The notes beneath the pieces are model-generated. The model saw only the letters and a list, made by a program, of their open reading frames with translations. It ran no database searches and was not told the DNA's origin. Of a DNA stretch of 53,305 nt, positions 17,661 through 26,195 are shown in pieces. The translations under genes were made by a program, and so were the position numbers. The stretch is from Acidimicrobiales bacterium (lineage in GTDB: Bacteria > Actinomycetota > Acidimicrobiia > Acidimicrobiales > AC-9), in the NCBI GenBank assembly GCA_036491125.1, contig DASXCO010000158.1, positions 1 through 53,305 on the forward strand, written 5' to 3'. Positions within the stretch are counted from its first letter, which is position 1; each line of letters begins with the position of its first letter.

Positions 17661-17738
17661 AGGTTCGGGAGCGAGCACGCGACCGAAGGCGCCATGGCAT
17701 TCGTCGACGATCGCAAATCGCTCCGGCAGGGGCGGTGA
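17661..17738 (+). pseudogene. Possible 3' remnant of an enoyl-CoA hydratase gene
   Basis: Between the acyl-CoA dehydrogenase stop and the MDR gene, one frame encodes about 25 residues then TGA. It reads RFGSEHATEGAMAFVDDRK followed by SLRQGR. This strongly resembles the C-terminal tail of actinobacterial crotonases (pattern SEDxxEGxxAFxxKRxPxxxGR). No start codon or upstream crotonase sequence remains; upstream the frame runs into the dehydrogenase gene. It may be the scar of a deletion that removed a third crotonase gene. The match is by eye and the segment is short. Confidence 0.4.
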
Positions 17739-17744
17739 GCTGAC

Positions 17745-18728
17745 GTGCGGGCTGCCGTCTGCGGATCCTATGGGCCCCCGGATGTCGTGGAGATCGAGGA
17801 GCTTCCATCGCCTGCCGTGGGTCAGGGGCAGGTGCGGGTCCAGATCGCGGCGGCGGCCGTCAACATGGCCGACGTGCTGGTGGTCGCCAACCAGTACCAG
17901 ATCAAAGTGCCGACGCCATTCGTCGTGGGCAGCGAGTTCGCTGGTGTGGTCGATGCCGTCGATGGCGCAGTCAGCGATGTCGCTCCGGGCGACCGGGTCT
18001 TCGGCACCGCCCTCGTCGGGGCGTTTGCCGAGGAGGTGGTCGTGCCTGCCGACGCGGTGACCCGCATCCCCACGGGTGTCGAGCTGCGAGTGGCCGCGGC
18101 GTTCGGGGTCGCCCACCGCACCGCGTTCCACGTACTCCGCTCGGTTGCCCGGCTCCAGCGTGGGGAAGAGCTGGTGGTGCTCGGCGCCGGCGGAGGCGTA
18201 GGGCTCGCTGCCGTGGAGCTCGGCGCCGCTCTCGGGGCCTCCGTGACGGCGGTCGCGTCGTCTCCGGAGAAGCTGGAGGTGGCGGGCTCCCACGGCGCGG
18301 GCACCCTCATCGATGTCCCTCCGGACGAACTGCGGCAAGCGTTGCGCGGAGCCCATCCGGACGGCGTCGACGTCGTCGTCGATCCTGTTGGCGGCGACCT
18401 CGCCGAGCCGGCGCTGCGGGCCCTGCGTTGGGGCGGTCGGTTCGTGACCGTTGGCTACGCGTCGGGTTCGATCCCGCGGATCCCGCTCAACCTGGTGATG
18501 CTCAAGGGCATTCAGATCGTCGGCTTCGAGTTCCGCAACTTCGGCGTTCACATGCCCGATGAGCTGCGCCGCAACGAGGACGAGCTTCTGGAGCTGTTCG
18601 CTGCGGGTCGGATCGCGCCCTACATCGGCGCCAGCTTCGGTCTCGAGGACGTCGTGGCCGCGCTGAGGTTCGTGGCGGACCGGCACGCCATCGGCAAGGT
18701 CGTCCTCGATATCAAGGGTGGGTTCTAG
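17745..18728 (+). CDS. Zinc-independent MDR oxidoreductase (quinone oxidoreductase-like)
   Basis: A 327-residue medium-chain dehydrogenase/reductase. It has the GroES-like N-terminal domain (MRAAVCGSYGPPDVVEIEELP, then FVVGSEFAGVVDAV) and an NADPH-binding Rossmann domain (GAGGGVGLAAVELG near 149). The Cys-rich structural-zinc loop and catalytic Cys of alcohol dehydrogenases are absent, so it groups with NADPH:quinone oxidoreductases and enoyl reductases. Translation starts at GTG 17745, after a G-rich stretch. It lies 86 bases after the acyl-CoA dehydrogenase gene and is convergent with the next operon. Reduction of an enone or enoyl intermediate is plausible. Confidence 0.88.
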   Translation: MRAAVCGSYGPPDVVEIEELPSPAVGQGQVRVQIAAAAVNMADVLVVANQYQIKVPTPFVVGSEFAGVVDAVDGAVSDVAPGDRVFGTALVGAFAEEVVVPADAVTRIPTGVELRVAAAFGVAHRTAFHVLRSVARLQRGEELVVLGAGGGVGLAAVELGAALGASVTAVASSPEKLEVAGSHGAGTLIDVPPDELRQALRGAHPDGVDVVVDPVGGDLAEPALRALRWGGRFVTVGYASGSIPRIPLNLVMLKGIQIVGFEFRNFGVHMPDELRRNEDELLELFAAGRIAPYIGASFGLEDVVAALRFVADRHAIGKVVLDIKGGF

Positions 18729-18741
18729 GAGCCGCGCGTAG

Positions 18742-19875
18742 TCATGCTGTGGGCAGACCGAGGATGCGCGTGGCGATGATGTTCTTCTGGATCTGGGACG
18801 TGCCTCCCATGACGCTCTGGGCGCGGCCGTAGAGGTAGACCTTGAGTCCGAGGTCATCGACGTCGACTGCGGCCCGTGGCCCGGAGACCGTCAGGGCGGC
18901 GTCCCCGACGGTCTGCTCCACCCAGGTCATCAGGAGCTTGTCGACAGAGCCATCCGGGCCGTGGGCGACGCCGCCCAGCCGCTCGGACAACCTGCGACAC
19001 ACGTGGAGCCGCAGCATCTCCGTCTGAACGTATGCCCACGCGACCTGCTCTCGTTGGTCCGCCCGGAACGCGGTTGGATCGGCGCGTACCTCGTGCTCGA
19101 GGTCGTTCACCGTCTTCGCGTACCGGGCGACAAAGCCGAGCTCGCCCGGCTCGCGCTCATGGCTGACGATCGTCATTGCCACCCGCCAGCCCTCACCTGG
19201 CTCGCCGATCATGTTCTCGGCGGGGACACGAGCGCCGTCGAACAGCACCTGGCCGAACTCGGTGGTGATGCCGTTCATCATGCGGAGCGGTCGCTGCTCG
19301 GTCCCTCGCAGGTCCATCGGGACGGCGAAGATTGAGAGGCCCTTGTGCTTGGGGGCGTCCGGATCGGTGCGAGCGAGGAGAAGACACCAGTCGGCGACAT
19401 CGGAATAGCTGGTCCAGATCTTGTGACCGTTGATCGCATATTCGCCACCCTCGCGGGTGGCAGTGGTCCGAAGTGTCGCCAGATCGGATCCGGCGTCGGG
19501 CTCGCTGAAGCCCTGACACCACCGCTCACGACCGCTGATGAGGCCGGGAAGGAGGCGGTCCTTGATGGCATCGCTCCCGTGCGTCGCGATCCCCTGGACG
19601 AGGTACCCGAGACTCGGGCGGGGTGGCGCGCCCGCGGCTGCCAGCTCCTCGTCGAGCATGACGTCGAAGACGGGCGGCAGGTCGTGGCCGCCGTAACGAC
19701 CGGGCCAGCTCAGGCCGAAGAACCCGGCGTCATAGAGGGAGGTGTGCCACCCGGCCTGGCGGGCCCAGTACACGTCGTCGGTGGAAGAAGGCGGCAGACC
19801 AGGGTTATGGTCGCCGAGCCACGCTCGCAAGCGGGCGCGGAACTCCGCTTCGGCTGGTGAGTCACGATAGTCCAT
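18742..19875 (-). CDS. Acyl-CoA dehydrogenase, probable alpha subunit of heteromeric enzyme
   Basis: A 377-residue acyl-CoA dehydrogenase with the FAD-site segment CQGFSEPDAGSDLA, the substrate loop KIWTSYSDVADW and a C terminus reading SVMGGTSQIQKNIIATRILGLP. The start at 19875 (MDYRDSPAEAEFRARLRAWL) matches the family; the longer frame upstream is antisense-like. It overlaps the preceding acyl-CoA dehydrogenase-like gene by 14 bases. Known steroid side-chain enzymes (ChsE1-ChsE2, FadE28-FadE29) are alpha2-beta2 heterotetramers encoded by such adjacent pairs, and the same assembly is likely here. It is the last gene of the mutase/CoA-transferase operon. Confidence 0.9.
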   Translation of the reverse strand: MDYRDSPAEAEFRARLRAWLGDHNPGLPPSSTDDVYWARQAGWHTSLYDAGFFGLSWPGRYGGHDLPPVFDVMLDEELAAAGAPPRPSLGYLVQGIATHGSDAIKDRLLPGLISGRERWCQGFSEPDAGSDLATLRTTATREGGEYAINGHKIWTSYSDVADWCLLLARTDPDAPKHKGLSIFAVPMDLRGTEQRPLRMMNGITTEFGQVLFDGARVPAENMIGEPGEGWRVAMTIVSHEREPGELGFVARYAKTVNDLEHEVRADPTAFRADQREQVAWAYVQTEMLRLHVCRRLSERLGGVAHGPDGSVDKLLMTWVEQTVGDAALTVSGPRAAVDVDDLGLKVYLYGRAQSVMGGTSQIQKNIIATRILGLPTA

Positions 19876-20902
19876 CGGCCGTCCCCAGGCGCTCCCGCTG
19901 CAGCCGAAGCAGCTGGGCGCCGTCGTCTCCGAACCACCGGGAGGAGAGCAGGGCGCGACGCAGATACAGGTGGACGATGCACTCCCACGTGTTCCCGATG
20001 CCGCCGTGCACCTGCACGGCGGTCTCGCAAACGGTGCGCGCCGCCCGCGCGCAGTAGGCCTTGGCGACCCGTCCGGCGAGACACGCGTCGACGGAAGCAA
20101 GGTTGTCGACCGTCCATGAGGCGTGCAGTGCGACGCTGAACGACGCCTCCGTCAGGCACCGCGCCTCAGCGAGGAGATGCTGCACGGCCTGAAATGAACC
20201 GATGGGAGCGCCGAACTGTCGCCGCTCGGTGGCGTATGCGACCGTCAAGTCGAGAACACCTCGCATGAGCCCGACGAGGTCGGCGCTCGTGAGCGCCAGG
20301 GCGAGAGCGGTCCAGTGGGAGAGCTCGTCGTCAGTGAGGACACAGCGCTGACCGGGGATCTCGATGAGTGGAGAGCCCGTCGGGATCTGGTGCACCCCCC
20401 GGGTGAGATCTGCGGCGCCGCGGGCGCGGTCGGTGTGCACGCGGGCGAGCCGTTGGCCGGCGCCAGCGGGGACCAGAACATAGGCGTCAACGTGCTCGGC
20501 CGGGGTGTCGACGGCGTACGCGGACTCGGCGGTCGAGGGGCCGGCCACGACCGCGGCGTCGACCAGGGAGGAGGAGAAGGCGACTACGGCGTCGTCGGTC
20601 TGGCTCGAGCCGGTCCGTCGGGCGAGGTCGCCGGCGAGGACCGGGCCCGCGAAGGCGACGTCGGCAACCACCCCTCCGAGGGCCTCGGCGACGATGGCCA
20701 CATCGACTCCGCTGGCGACCGGCTCGCCGTCCCCTCGGTCGTGACGCAACTCGAGCCAACCGGCGTCGCGGACAGCCTCAGCGAGGCGCTTGGTGCGCGT
20801 CGTGTCGTCGAGATCGGCCACGCCGGTCGGTCCGAGGTCTCGGGCCAGCTGGCGGGCAGCCCGCCGGAGCTCAGCCTGCTCGGCCGTGTCTCGGGTATCC
20901 AC
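19862..20902 (-). CDS. Acyl-CoA dehydrogenase-like, probable beta subunit of heteromeric enzyme
   Basis: A 346-residue divergent acyl-CoA dehydrogenase, shorter than the usual 380-400. The C-terminal half is recognisable (FGAPIGSFQAVQHLLAEA, then VQVHGGIGNTWECIVHLYLRRA), while the N-terminal half is weakly conserved, as in FadE29/ChsE2-type partner subunits. I chose GTG 20902, which lies five bases after the CoA-transferase stop with AGAGAGGG about 11 bases upstream. Further upstream in-frame sequence is the antisense-like tail of the transferase gene. With the overlapping downstream gene it should form a heterotetramer. The start codon is the least certain part. Confidence 0.85.
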   Translation of the reverse strand: MDTRDTAEQAELRRAARQLARDLGPTGVADLDDTTRTKRLAEAVRDAGWLELRHDRGDGEPVASGVDVAIVAEALGGVVADVAFAGPVLAGDLARRTGSSQTDDAVVAFSSSLVDAAVVAGPSTAESAYAVDTPAEHVDAYVLVPAGAGQRLARVHTDRARGAADLTRGVHQIPTGSPLIEIPGQRCVLTDDELSHWTALALALTSADLVGLMRGVLDLTVAYATERRQFGAPIGSFQAVQHLLAEARCLTEASFSVALHASWTVDNLASVDACLAGRVAKAYCARAARTVCETAVQVHGGIGNTWECIVHLYLRRALLSSRWFGDDGAQLLRLQRERLGTADGLS

Positions 20903-20907
20903 CGAAA

Positions 20908-22065
20908 TTAGAGCCCTCTCTCTGCTGACCCAGAGTGGAGCTCGGAGGTGTGTTCGTGCAGGCGCGGTGGCGCTCGGTACTCCGGCTGAGCGTCGTCGAG
21001 CCGGATCGGGCTGCCGATCAGGCGCAGCGGCCCATCGCCGGTGTCGACGGAGACGACCGTGCCCCTCGAGCGGACGAGCTCTCCGTCGAGCGCCTTCCCG
21101 AGATCCGTGACGGCACCCACCGTGATCCCCAGGGGCCGGAGACGCTCTTCCCACTCCACGGCGGACGCCGTCTCGAGACAGGCCGTGAGCGCGCCGAGCA
21201 GCTCCTCGCGATTGTCGAACCGTGCGTGCATCGTGGCGAACCGCGGGTCGTCGACCCAGTCGGGGTGACCGATCTCTGCGCACAGCAGGCGCCAGGACTC
21301 GTCGCGAGTCACGAACAGCGCGAGGTAACCCGACTTCGTCCGGAACAACTGGGCGGGGACATAGAACGCGTGCGCCCCGAGCGGGTGGCGGATGGGGGCG
21401 CCGCCGCCGTTGAGGTAGGCGGCCGCCTTGTAATTGAGCTGGGAGAGCATGACATCGAAGAGCGAGATGTCTACTTGACCGCCCCTTCCCTCGAGCACCT
21501 TGGCGACGAGTCCGAGTGCAGCCATGATGCCCGACGAGTTGTCGACCGCGGAGTAGCCCGCGAGCGTGGGTGGTCCATCCGGCTCACCGGTCAAGGCGGC
21601 CACCCCAGTGATGGCCTGGATCACGTAGTCGAATGCGGGCGACTCAGCCGCCGGGCCGTCGAGCCCGTAGCCCGTGAGGGCCACACAGACGATCTTCGGG
21701 TTGTACTGTCGCAATGACTCGTAGTCGAGCCCGAGCTTCCTGATCGTCGACGGGCGCAGGTTCACCAGGAGGGCGTGGGCCGTCTTCGCCAAGGCTCCCA
21801 GCTCCGCCTTTCCCTCGCCTGTGGTGAGGTCGATATGCACGCTGCGCTTGCTGCGGTTCAGGCTGGCGAAGTAGACGTTGTGGTCGCCGACGAAGTGCGA
21901 GCCAACCTGACGGGACAGGTCTCCGTCGATGGGCTCGATCTTGATGACGTCAGCGCCGAGGTCAGCGAGCAGCATCCCACCGAATGGACCGGCGAGGATG
22001 TGACCGACTTCGAGGATCCGGATCCCAGCGAGCGGTCCCGAACTGTTGGCCGGGTGCTGCGCCAT
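20908..22065 (-). CDS. Family III CoA transferase (CaiB/BaiF)
   Basis: A 385-residue class III CoA transferase moving CoA between acyl groups in the cytoplasm. The N terminus GIRILEVGHILAGPFGGMLLADLGADVIKIE is diagnostic. The probable catalytic Asp lies at about 175 in YSAVDNSSGIMAALG, aligning with the Asp that forms the acyl anhydride in formyl-CoA transferase. The ATG at 22065 overlaps the mutase small-subunit stop (TGATG); an adjacent GTG at 22068 would add one residue. Its place between the mutase and acyl-CoA dehydrogenase genes suggests it activates, or recycles CoA from, the acid handled by that operon. Confidence 0.92.
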   Translation of the reverse strand: MAQHPANSSGPLAGIRILEVGHILAGPFGGMLLADLGADVIKIEPIDGDLSRQVGSHFVGDHNVYFASLNRSKRSVHIDLTTGEGKAELGALAKTAHALLVNLRPSTIRKLGLDYESLRQYNPKIVCVALTGYGLDGPAAESPAFDYVIQAITGVAALTGEPDGPPTLAGYSAVDNSSGIMAALGLVAKVLEGRGGQVDISLFDVMLSQLNYKAAAYLNGGGAPIRHPLGAHAFYVPAQLFRTKSGYLALFVTRDESWRLLCAEIGHPDWVDDPRFATMHARFDNREELLGALTACLETASAVEWEERLRPLGITVGAVTDLGKALDGELVRSRGTVVSVDTGDGPLRLIGSPIRLDDAQPEYRAPPRLHEHTSELHSGSAERGL

Positions 22066-22469
22066 CACGAGGACGTCTGAACGGGACGCGACAGCGCCAG
22101 TAGGCTCTCGACCACCGTCTCGAGCGGTGTCCCGGTGGGGTAGACGGCCGCCGCACCGGCCTCCTCGAGCCGTCCGATGTCGCGCTGGCGGATCGTGCCG
22201 CCGACGACGAGGACGGCATTGTCGGCGCCGGCGGCTCGTAGCGCGTCTGCTGTCTTCCGTGTCAGTGCCACGTGGGCCCCGCTGAGGATGCTCAGGCCGA
22301 CGATCTGGACATCCTCCTGGACGGCGACTGCTGCGATCGACTCCGGTCGTTGCCGGATCCCGAGGTAGATGACCTCGAATCCTGCGTCGCGCAGCGCCCG
22401 GGCAACGAGCTTCACCCCGCGGTCGTGCCCGTCCAGTCCGGGCTTGGCGACGAGCACACGGATCGACAT
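22065..22469 (-). CDS. Methylmalonyl-CoA mutase small subunit (B12-binding)
   Basis: A 134-residue stand-alone cobalamin-binding domain. It has the base-off motif KPGLDGHDRGVKLVARALRDAG (DxHxxG, with the His that coordinates cobalt), then LSILSGAH and VVVGGTI, which line the nucleotide tail pocket. In many bacteria this domain is fused to the catalytic subunit; here it is separate, as in isobutyryl-CoA and archaeal mutases. The ATG overlaps the large-subunit stop (ATGA), giving equal expression. No MeaB-type chaperone gene is next to it. Confidence 0.94.
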   Translation of the reverse strand: MSIRVLVAKPGLDGHDRGVKLVARALRDAGFEVIYLGIRQRPESIAAVAVQEDVQIVGLSILSGAHVALTRKTADALRAAGADNAVLVVGGTIRQRDIGRLEEAGAAAVYPTGTPLETVVESLLALSRPVQTSS

Positions 22470-24055
22470 CAGAACACGACCGGCTGTTGGAACTCGCCCC
22501 ACTGGTCTTTCAGCACGTCAACCATCTCGCCGACGGTGCAGTACGCCTTCGCACAGTCGATGAGGCGGGGCATCAGGTTGTCGCCCCCCTCGGCCGCCGC
22601 CGCGCCGAGGGCGGCCAAGCTGGCCCGCACGTCGGCCGCCGAGCGAGCACCCTTGACCTCGGCGAGGCGCTCGAGCTGGCGGGCCCGACCCTTCTCGTCC
22701 AGCTCGTAGCCCTCCACCTCGGGTGGATCTTCGTCGGTCTGGAACCGGTTGACCCCCACAACCGCCCGCTCACCGGAGCTCATGTCGGTCTGCACCCGGA
22801 AGGCCTCCTCCGAGATCAGGCGCTGTAGGTAGCCGTCCTCGATGGCACGGACCATCCCGCCCTGTCGTTCGAGGTCGTCCATGATGGCCTCGACGCGGGT
22901 TTCCACGGCGTCGGTCAGGGCTTCGACGTAATACGAGCCCCCGAGGGGGTCCGCGACGCGCGTAACGCCTGTCTCGCAGGCCAACACCTGCTGAGTCCTT
23001 AGCGCCAGGGTCGCCGAATCCTCGGTCGGGATCGCGAACGGCTCGTCCCACGCGGCGGTGAACATGGATTGGACCCCGCCGAGCACAGACGCCAAGGCCT
23101 CATACGCGACGCGGACGACGTTGTTCCGGGCTTGGGGCGCGTGCAACGAGGCGCCGCCAGCGACGCAGCCCACCCGGAACATGCAGGAGCGCTCGTTGTT
23201 GGCCCCGTACCGCTCGCGCACGATGTGGGCCCAACGCCGCCGTCCGGCTCGGTACTTGGCGATCTCCTCGAAGAAGTCGCCGTGGGTGTAGAAGAAGAAG
23301 GACACTTGCGGTGCAAACTCGTCGATGGTCATTCGTCCCCGGCCGATCACCTCGTCGCAGTAGGTGATGCCATCCATGAGGGTGAACGCCATCTCCTGGA
23401 CTGCAGTGGCGCCCGCGTCACGAAAGTGCGCTCCGGCCACCGAGATGGCGTTGAACCGTGGAACCTCCTTGGCGCAGAACTCGATGGTGTCGGCGATGAG
23501 GCGGAGGGACGGGCGAGGCGGCCAGATCCAGGTGCCGCGGCTCACGTACTCCTTGAGGATGTCGTTCTGGATCGTGCCGCGCAGCTTCGCCCGGTCGACC
23601 CCCTGCTTCTCGGCGACGGCCACGTACAAGGCGAGGATGATCGCCGCTGTGCCGTTGATCGTGAAGCTTGTGCTGATGGCGTCGAGGGGGATCCGGTCGA
23701 AGAGGATCTCGGCGTCGGCGAGGGTGTCCACCGCCACTCCGACCCGGCCGACCTCCTCCTCGACGTCGGGGTGATCCGAGTCGTACCCACACTGCGTGGG
23801 GAGGTCGAAGGCCACGGACAACCCAGTCGCCCCCTGGGCGAGGAGGTAGCGGTAGCGCCCGTTCGACTCCTCGGGGGTGCCGAATCCCGAGTACTGCCGG
23901 ATGGTCCAGAGGCGGCCGCGGTAGCCCTCGGGAAAGTTCCCCCGCGTGAATGGGAAGGCTCCAGGCGGGGGGATGGCGTCGGCCGGGGGGAGGTCCTCTG
24001 GCCCGTAGGTCGAAGCGAGCGGGATCCCTGACTCGCTGTGCGCCGACGCGTCCAT
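22469..24055 (-). CDS. Methylmalonyl-CoA mutase-type large subunit
   Basis: A 528-residue adenosylcobalamin-dependent acyl-CoA mutase catalytic subunit (TIM barrel), lacking the B12 domain supplied by the next gene. Substrate-selecting residues can be read. Tyr55 in RQYSGFGT corresponds to Tyr89 of the Propionibacterium enzyme and Arg173 in EYVSRGTW to Arg207, with the same 118-residue spacing. Isobutyryl-CoA and 2-hydroxyisobutyryl-CoA mutases have Phe/Gln and Ile/Gln there, so a dicarboxylic substrate such as methylmalonyl-CoA is favoured. It is the first gene of a five-gene overlapping operon. No clear Shine-Dalgarno precedes the ATG. Methylmalonyl-CoA from propionyl-CoA would link the catabolic island to succinyl-CoA. 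Confidence 0.94.
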   Translation of the reverse strand: MDASAHSESGIPLASTYGPEDLPPADAIPPPGAFPFTRGNFPEGYRGRLWTIRQYSGFGTPEESNGRYRYLLAQGATGLSVAFDLPTQCGYDSDHPDVEEEVGRVGVAVDTLADAEILFDRIPLDAISTSFTINGTAAIILALYVAVAEKQGVDRAKLRGTIQNDILKEYVSRGTWIWPPRPSLRLIADTIEFCAKEVPRFNAISVAGAHFRDAGATAVQEMAFTLMDGITYCDEVIGRGRMTIDEFAPQVSFFFYTHGDFFEEIAKYRAGRRRWAHIVRERYGANNERSCMFRVGCVAGGASLHAPQARNNVVRVAYEALASVLGGVQSMFTAAWDEPFAIPTEDSATLALRTQQVLACETGVTRVADPLGGSYYVEALTDAVETRVEAIMDDLERQGGMVRAIEDGYLQRLISEEAFRVQTDMSSGERAVVGVNRFQTDEDPPEVEGYELDEKGRARQLERLAEVKGARSAADVRASLAALGAAAAEGGDNLMPRLIDCAKAYCTVGEMVDVLKDQWGEFQQPVVF

Positions 24056-24120
24056 GGCGCGAGCGTAGCGGAAACACCGATGCCGCCAGCCGACGCCGAA
24101 GTTCTACGAAATGCAAACTA

Positions 24121-24149
24121 TTGGCGTGCCGCGGCGCGAGCGGTATTAT
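24121..24149 (+). promoter_or_regulatory. Predicted sigma70-type promoter of crotonase gene
   Basis: A -35 element TTGGCG (24121-24126) and a -10 element TATTAT (24144-24149) are separated by exactly 17 bases. Transcription would begin near 24156, leaving a short leader with GGAGGAG before the GTG at 24192. This is the cleanest promoter I see in the window. Confidence 0.6.
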
Positions 24150-24155
24150 CGCTCG
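24137..24155. promoter_or_regulatory. Inverted repeat overlapping the -10 element
   Basis: CGAGCG (24137-24142) and CGCTCG (24150-24155) flank the 7-base spacer GTATTAT, which contains the predicted -10 hexamer. A repressor bound here would block RNA polymerase directly. The site lies between the mutase operon and the crotonase gene, so it could control both directions. Confidence 0.5.
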
Positions 24156-24191
24156 GACGGACGGGGCCGGTCTGCCGGAGGAGACGATCCA

Positions 24192-24983
24192 GTGCCCGAG
24201 TGCGAGGCCAGCTCCACCCCGGGTGGCTTGCGAGTCGACATCGAAGCCGGGATCGGTGTGGTGACAATCGATCGACCCGGTGTGCGCAACGCCCTCGGGT
24301 TGACGACTGTTGATGAGCTCGACTCCGCGCTTGACCACACCCTCGAGGCGGGCGCCACGGTCCTCGTCCTGCGCGGGGCGGGAGACCGGGTGTTCGTGTC
24401 CGGAGGAGACCTCAGGGAGCTCAGTGCGGTCCGGACGTATGACGACGCCGTCGAGATGGCGACTCGGGTACGACGGGTCCTCGACCGTATCGCCGCCTTC
24501 CCCGTTCCCGTCGTTGCGGCCCTGAACGGGCACGCGCTTGGAGGCGGAGCCGAGGTCGCGATCGCCGCCGACATCCGCATCGCGGCCGACGACGTCAAGA
24601 TCGGCTTCAATCAGGTGAGTCTCGGTATCATGCCTGCATGGGGGGGCGCAGAGCGTCTTGCCCAGGCGGTCGGTCGAAGCCGGGCACTGCTGGCGATCGC
24701 CACCGGCGAGGTGTACGACGCTCCGACGGCGCAGCGTCTCGGCCTCATAGACGTCGTGGTGCCGCGAGCCACCTTTGACGAGGAGTGGCGGAGCCTTGTC
24801 CAGCGGATGGCGCAGGCAGCGCCCGGCACGTCGCGTGCCGTCAAGTCGGTGATTGCCGCTGCCGCCCCCTCGCTGCACCCGGAGCTCGAGCCGGGCGCTA
24901 CGGACGCGTTCGCCCGGCTGTGGACCGCCGAGGCCCATTGGGCGGCAGTCGAGGCGTTGAGGGAGACCCGCAGACTCTCCTGA
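24192..24983 (+). CDS. Enoyl-CoA hydratase/isomerase-family (crotonase) protein
   Basis: A 263-residue crotonase. The CoA-binding and oxyanion-hole parts are typical (DRVFVSGGDLRELS, ALNGHALGGGAEVAIAADIRIA). The first catalytic Glu is present in GGGAE. The second site, normally PE in FGQPEVxLG, reads GFNQVSLGIMPAWGG, so Gln replaces Glu. That makes a plain hydratase less certain; isomerase, hydrolase or decarboxylase activity is possible. I chose GTG 24192 because GGAGGAG lies eight bases upstream and the predicted promoter fits; a start at 24111 would lie upstream of the -35 element. It is divergent from the mutase operon. Confidence 0.88.
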   Translation: MPECEASSTPGGLRVDIEAGIGVVTIDRPGVRNALGLTTVDELDSALDHTLEAGATVLVLRGAGDRVFVSGGDLRELSAVRTYDDAVEMATRVRRVLDRIAAFPVPVVAALNGHALGGGAEVAIAADIRIAADDVKIGFNQVSLGIMPAWGGAERLAQAVGRSRALLAIATGEVYDAPTAQRLGLIDVVVPRATFDEEWRSLVQRMAQAAPGTSRAVKSVIAAAAPSLHPELEPGATDAFARLWTAEAHWAAVEALRETRRLS

Positions 24984-25020
24984 TCTCAGCGCCGTTCAGG
25001 CCCGGTCCTTCCTGCCGGTG

Positions 25021-26100
25021 TCATCCATCCTCGTAGATGACGTGCACCGACGGGGAGGCTGGCAACGCCTGGCAGGTGAGGACCCAGCCCTCGACGATCT
25101 CGTCATCGGTCAGGGCATTGTTGACGTACATCGTCACATCCCCTTCGACGACCTTGGCCATGCAGGTCGCGCAGTTACCCGATTCACAAGAGAAGGGTGG
25201 CGCCATGCCCATCTGGCGCGCCGTCTGGAGGACTGTCGTGCCCGGGCGATGGTCGACGGTGTCGCTGCGGCCGTCGAGCTCGATCGTGACCGACGAGGGT
25301 GTCGGCGGACCGTTCGAGACCTCTGGCAGCTGGCGAGGGTCGGCTGGCGTGAAGCGCTCGATGTGGATTCGTCGTGCATCCACGTCGTAGCCGAGGAGCG
25401 TGCTCTCGACGATGTCCATGAACGGTCCGGGGCCGCAGATGAAGTACTCGGCGTCGGGCCCGATCGTGGCAAAGGGGGCCACCACGTCGGCGTTGACGAA
25501 TCCCTCCTCGACATCGAGGCGGTGGGCCACCTCCAGACGGCCGGGGTACCGCTCGACGAGGCTGTCGAGCTCGTCGGCGAAGATCACGGAGTCCCGGTCC
25601 CGGTTGGCACAAAGGAGGCGCACCCGTCGCGACGTGGTCGCCAGGGCCGTCTTTACGATCGAGAGCAACGGCGTGATCCCGCTGCCGGCGCTGAAGGCGA
25701 CGACGTCGCTGTCGTCCGGCGTCAGGCAGAAGACGCCCGCGGGGCAGCTCGCCTCGATGACGGCGCCAGGTGCCAGCGCGTCGATCATCCAGTTGGAGAC
25801 GAGACCACCGGGCACGCGTTTCACGGTCACCTGGAGCTCATCGTCAACGGCGGGCGAGGATGACATCGAGTAGCACCGGTGGTGGGGCTGGCCGGCGATC
25901 CAGGCGCGGAAGGTGGAGAACTGGCCCGCTTCGTAGGCGAACGCCGGCTGGAGCTCGGCGGGCACCTCGAGGACGAAGGACCTGGCGTCAGCCGTCTCGC
26001 GTACGACGCGTGCGATTCGCAAGCCGTGGAACCGGTGGTCACGCCCGGCCACCTCGACCTGCGCCGTCTCGACCTGCGCCGTCGGACCCGCCACTGTCAT
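25021..26100 (-). CDS. Oxygenase reductase: FAD/NAD(P) and 2Fe-2S domains (KshB/PaaE-like)
   Basis: A 359-residue electron-transfer protein moving electrons from NAD(P)H to an oxygenase. In order, it has an FAD-binding barrel with HRCYSMSSSP, an NAD(P)-binding domain with FSAGSGITPLLSIV and YFICGPGPFMDIVE, and a C-terminal plant-type ferredoxin domain with CESGNCATC and LTCQA, the four Cys ligands of the 2Fe-2S cluster. The start MTVAGPTAQVE at 26100 is preferred to an upstream frame. The Rieske oxygenase gene 750 bases away is the likely partner, as KshB serves KshA or PaaE serves PaaABC. It is divergent from the carboxymuconolactone-decarboxylase-like gene, which lies in between. Confidence 0.93.
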   Translation of the reverse strand: MTVAGPTAQVETAQVEVAGRDHRFHGLRIARVVRETADARSFVLEVPAELQPAFAYEAGQFSTFRAWIAGQPHHRCYSMSSSPAVDDELQVTVKRVPGGLVSNWMIDALAPGAVIEASCPAGVFCLTPDDSDVVAFSAGSGITPLLSIVKTALATTSRRVRLLCANRDRDSVIFADELDSLVERYPGRLEVAHRLDVEEGFVNADVVAPFATIGPDAEYFICGPGPFMDIVESTLLGYDVDARRIHIERFTPADPRQLPEVSNGPPTPSSVTIELDGRSDTVDHRPGTTVLQTARQMGMAPPFSCESGNCATCMAKVVEGDVTMYVNNALTDDEIVEGWVLTCQALPASPSVHVIYEDG

Positions 26101-26195
26101 GAAACCATGATAATGGGATTCTCGCCTCATGGCAACGAACCTCACAACTGGCTAAAGTCGTGGCGAAAGTCCTGCAACGTCAGAAGGAGGGCCCG

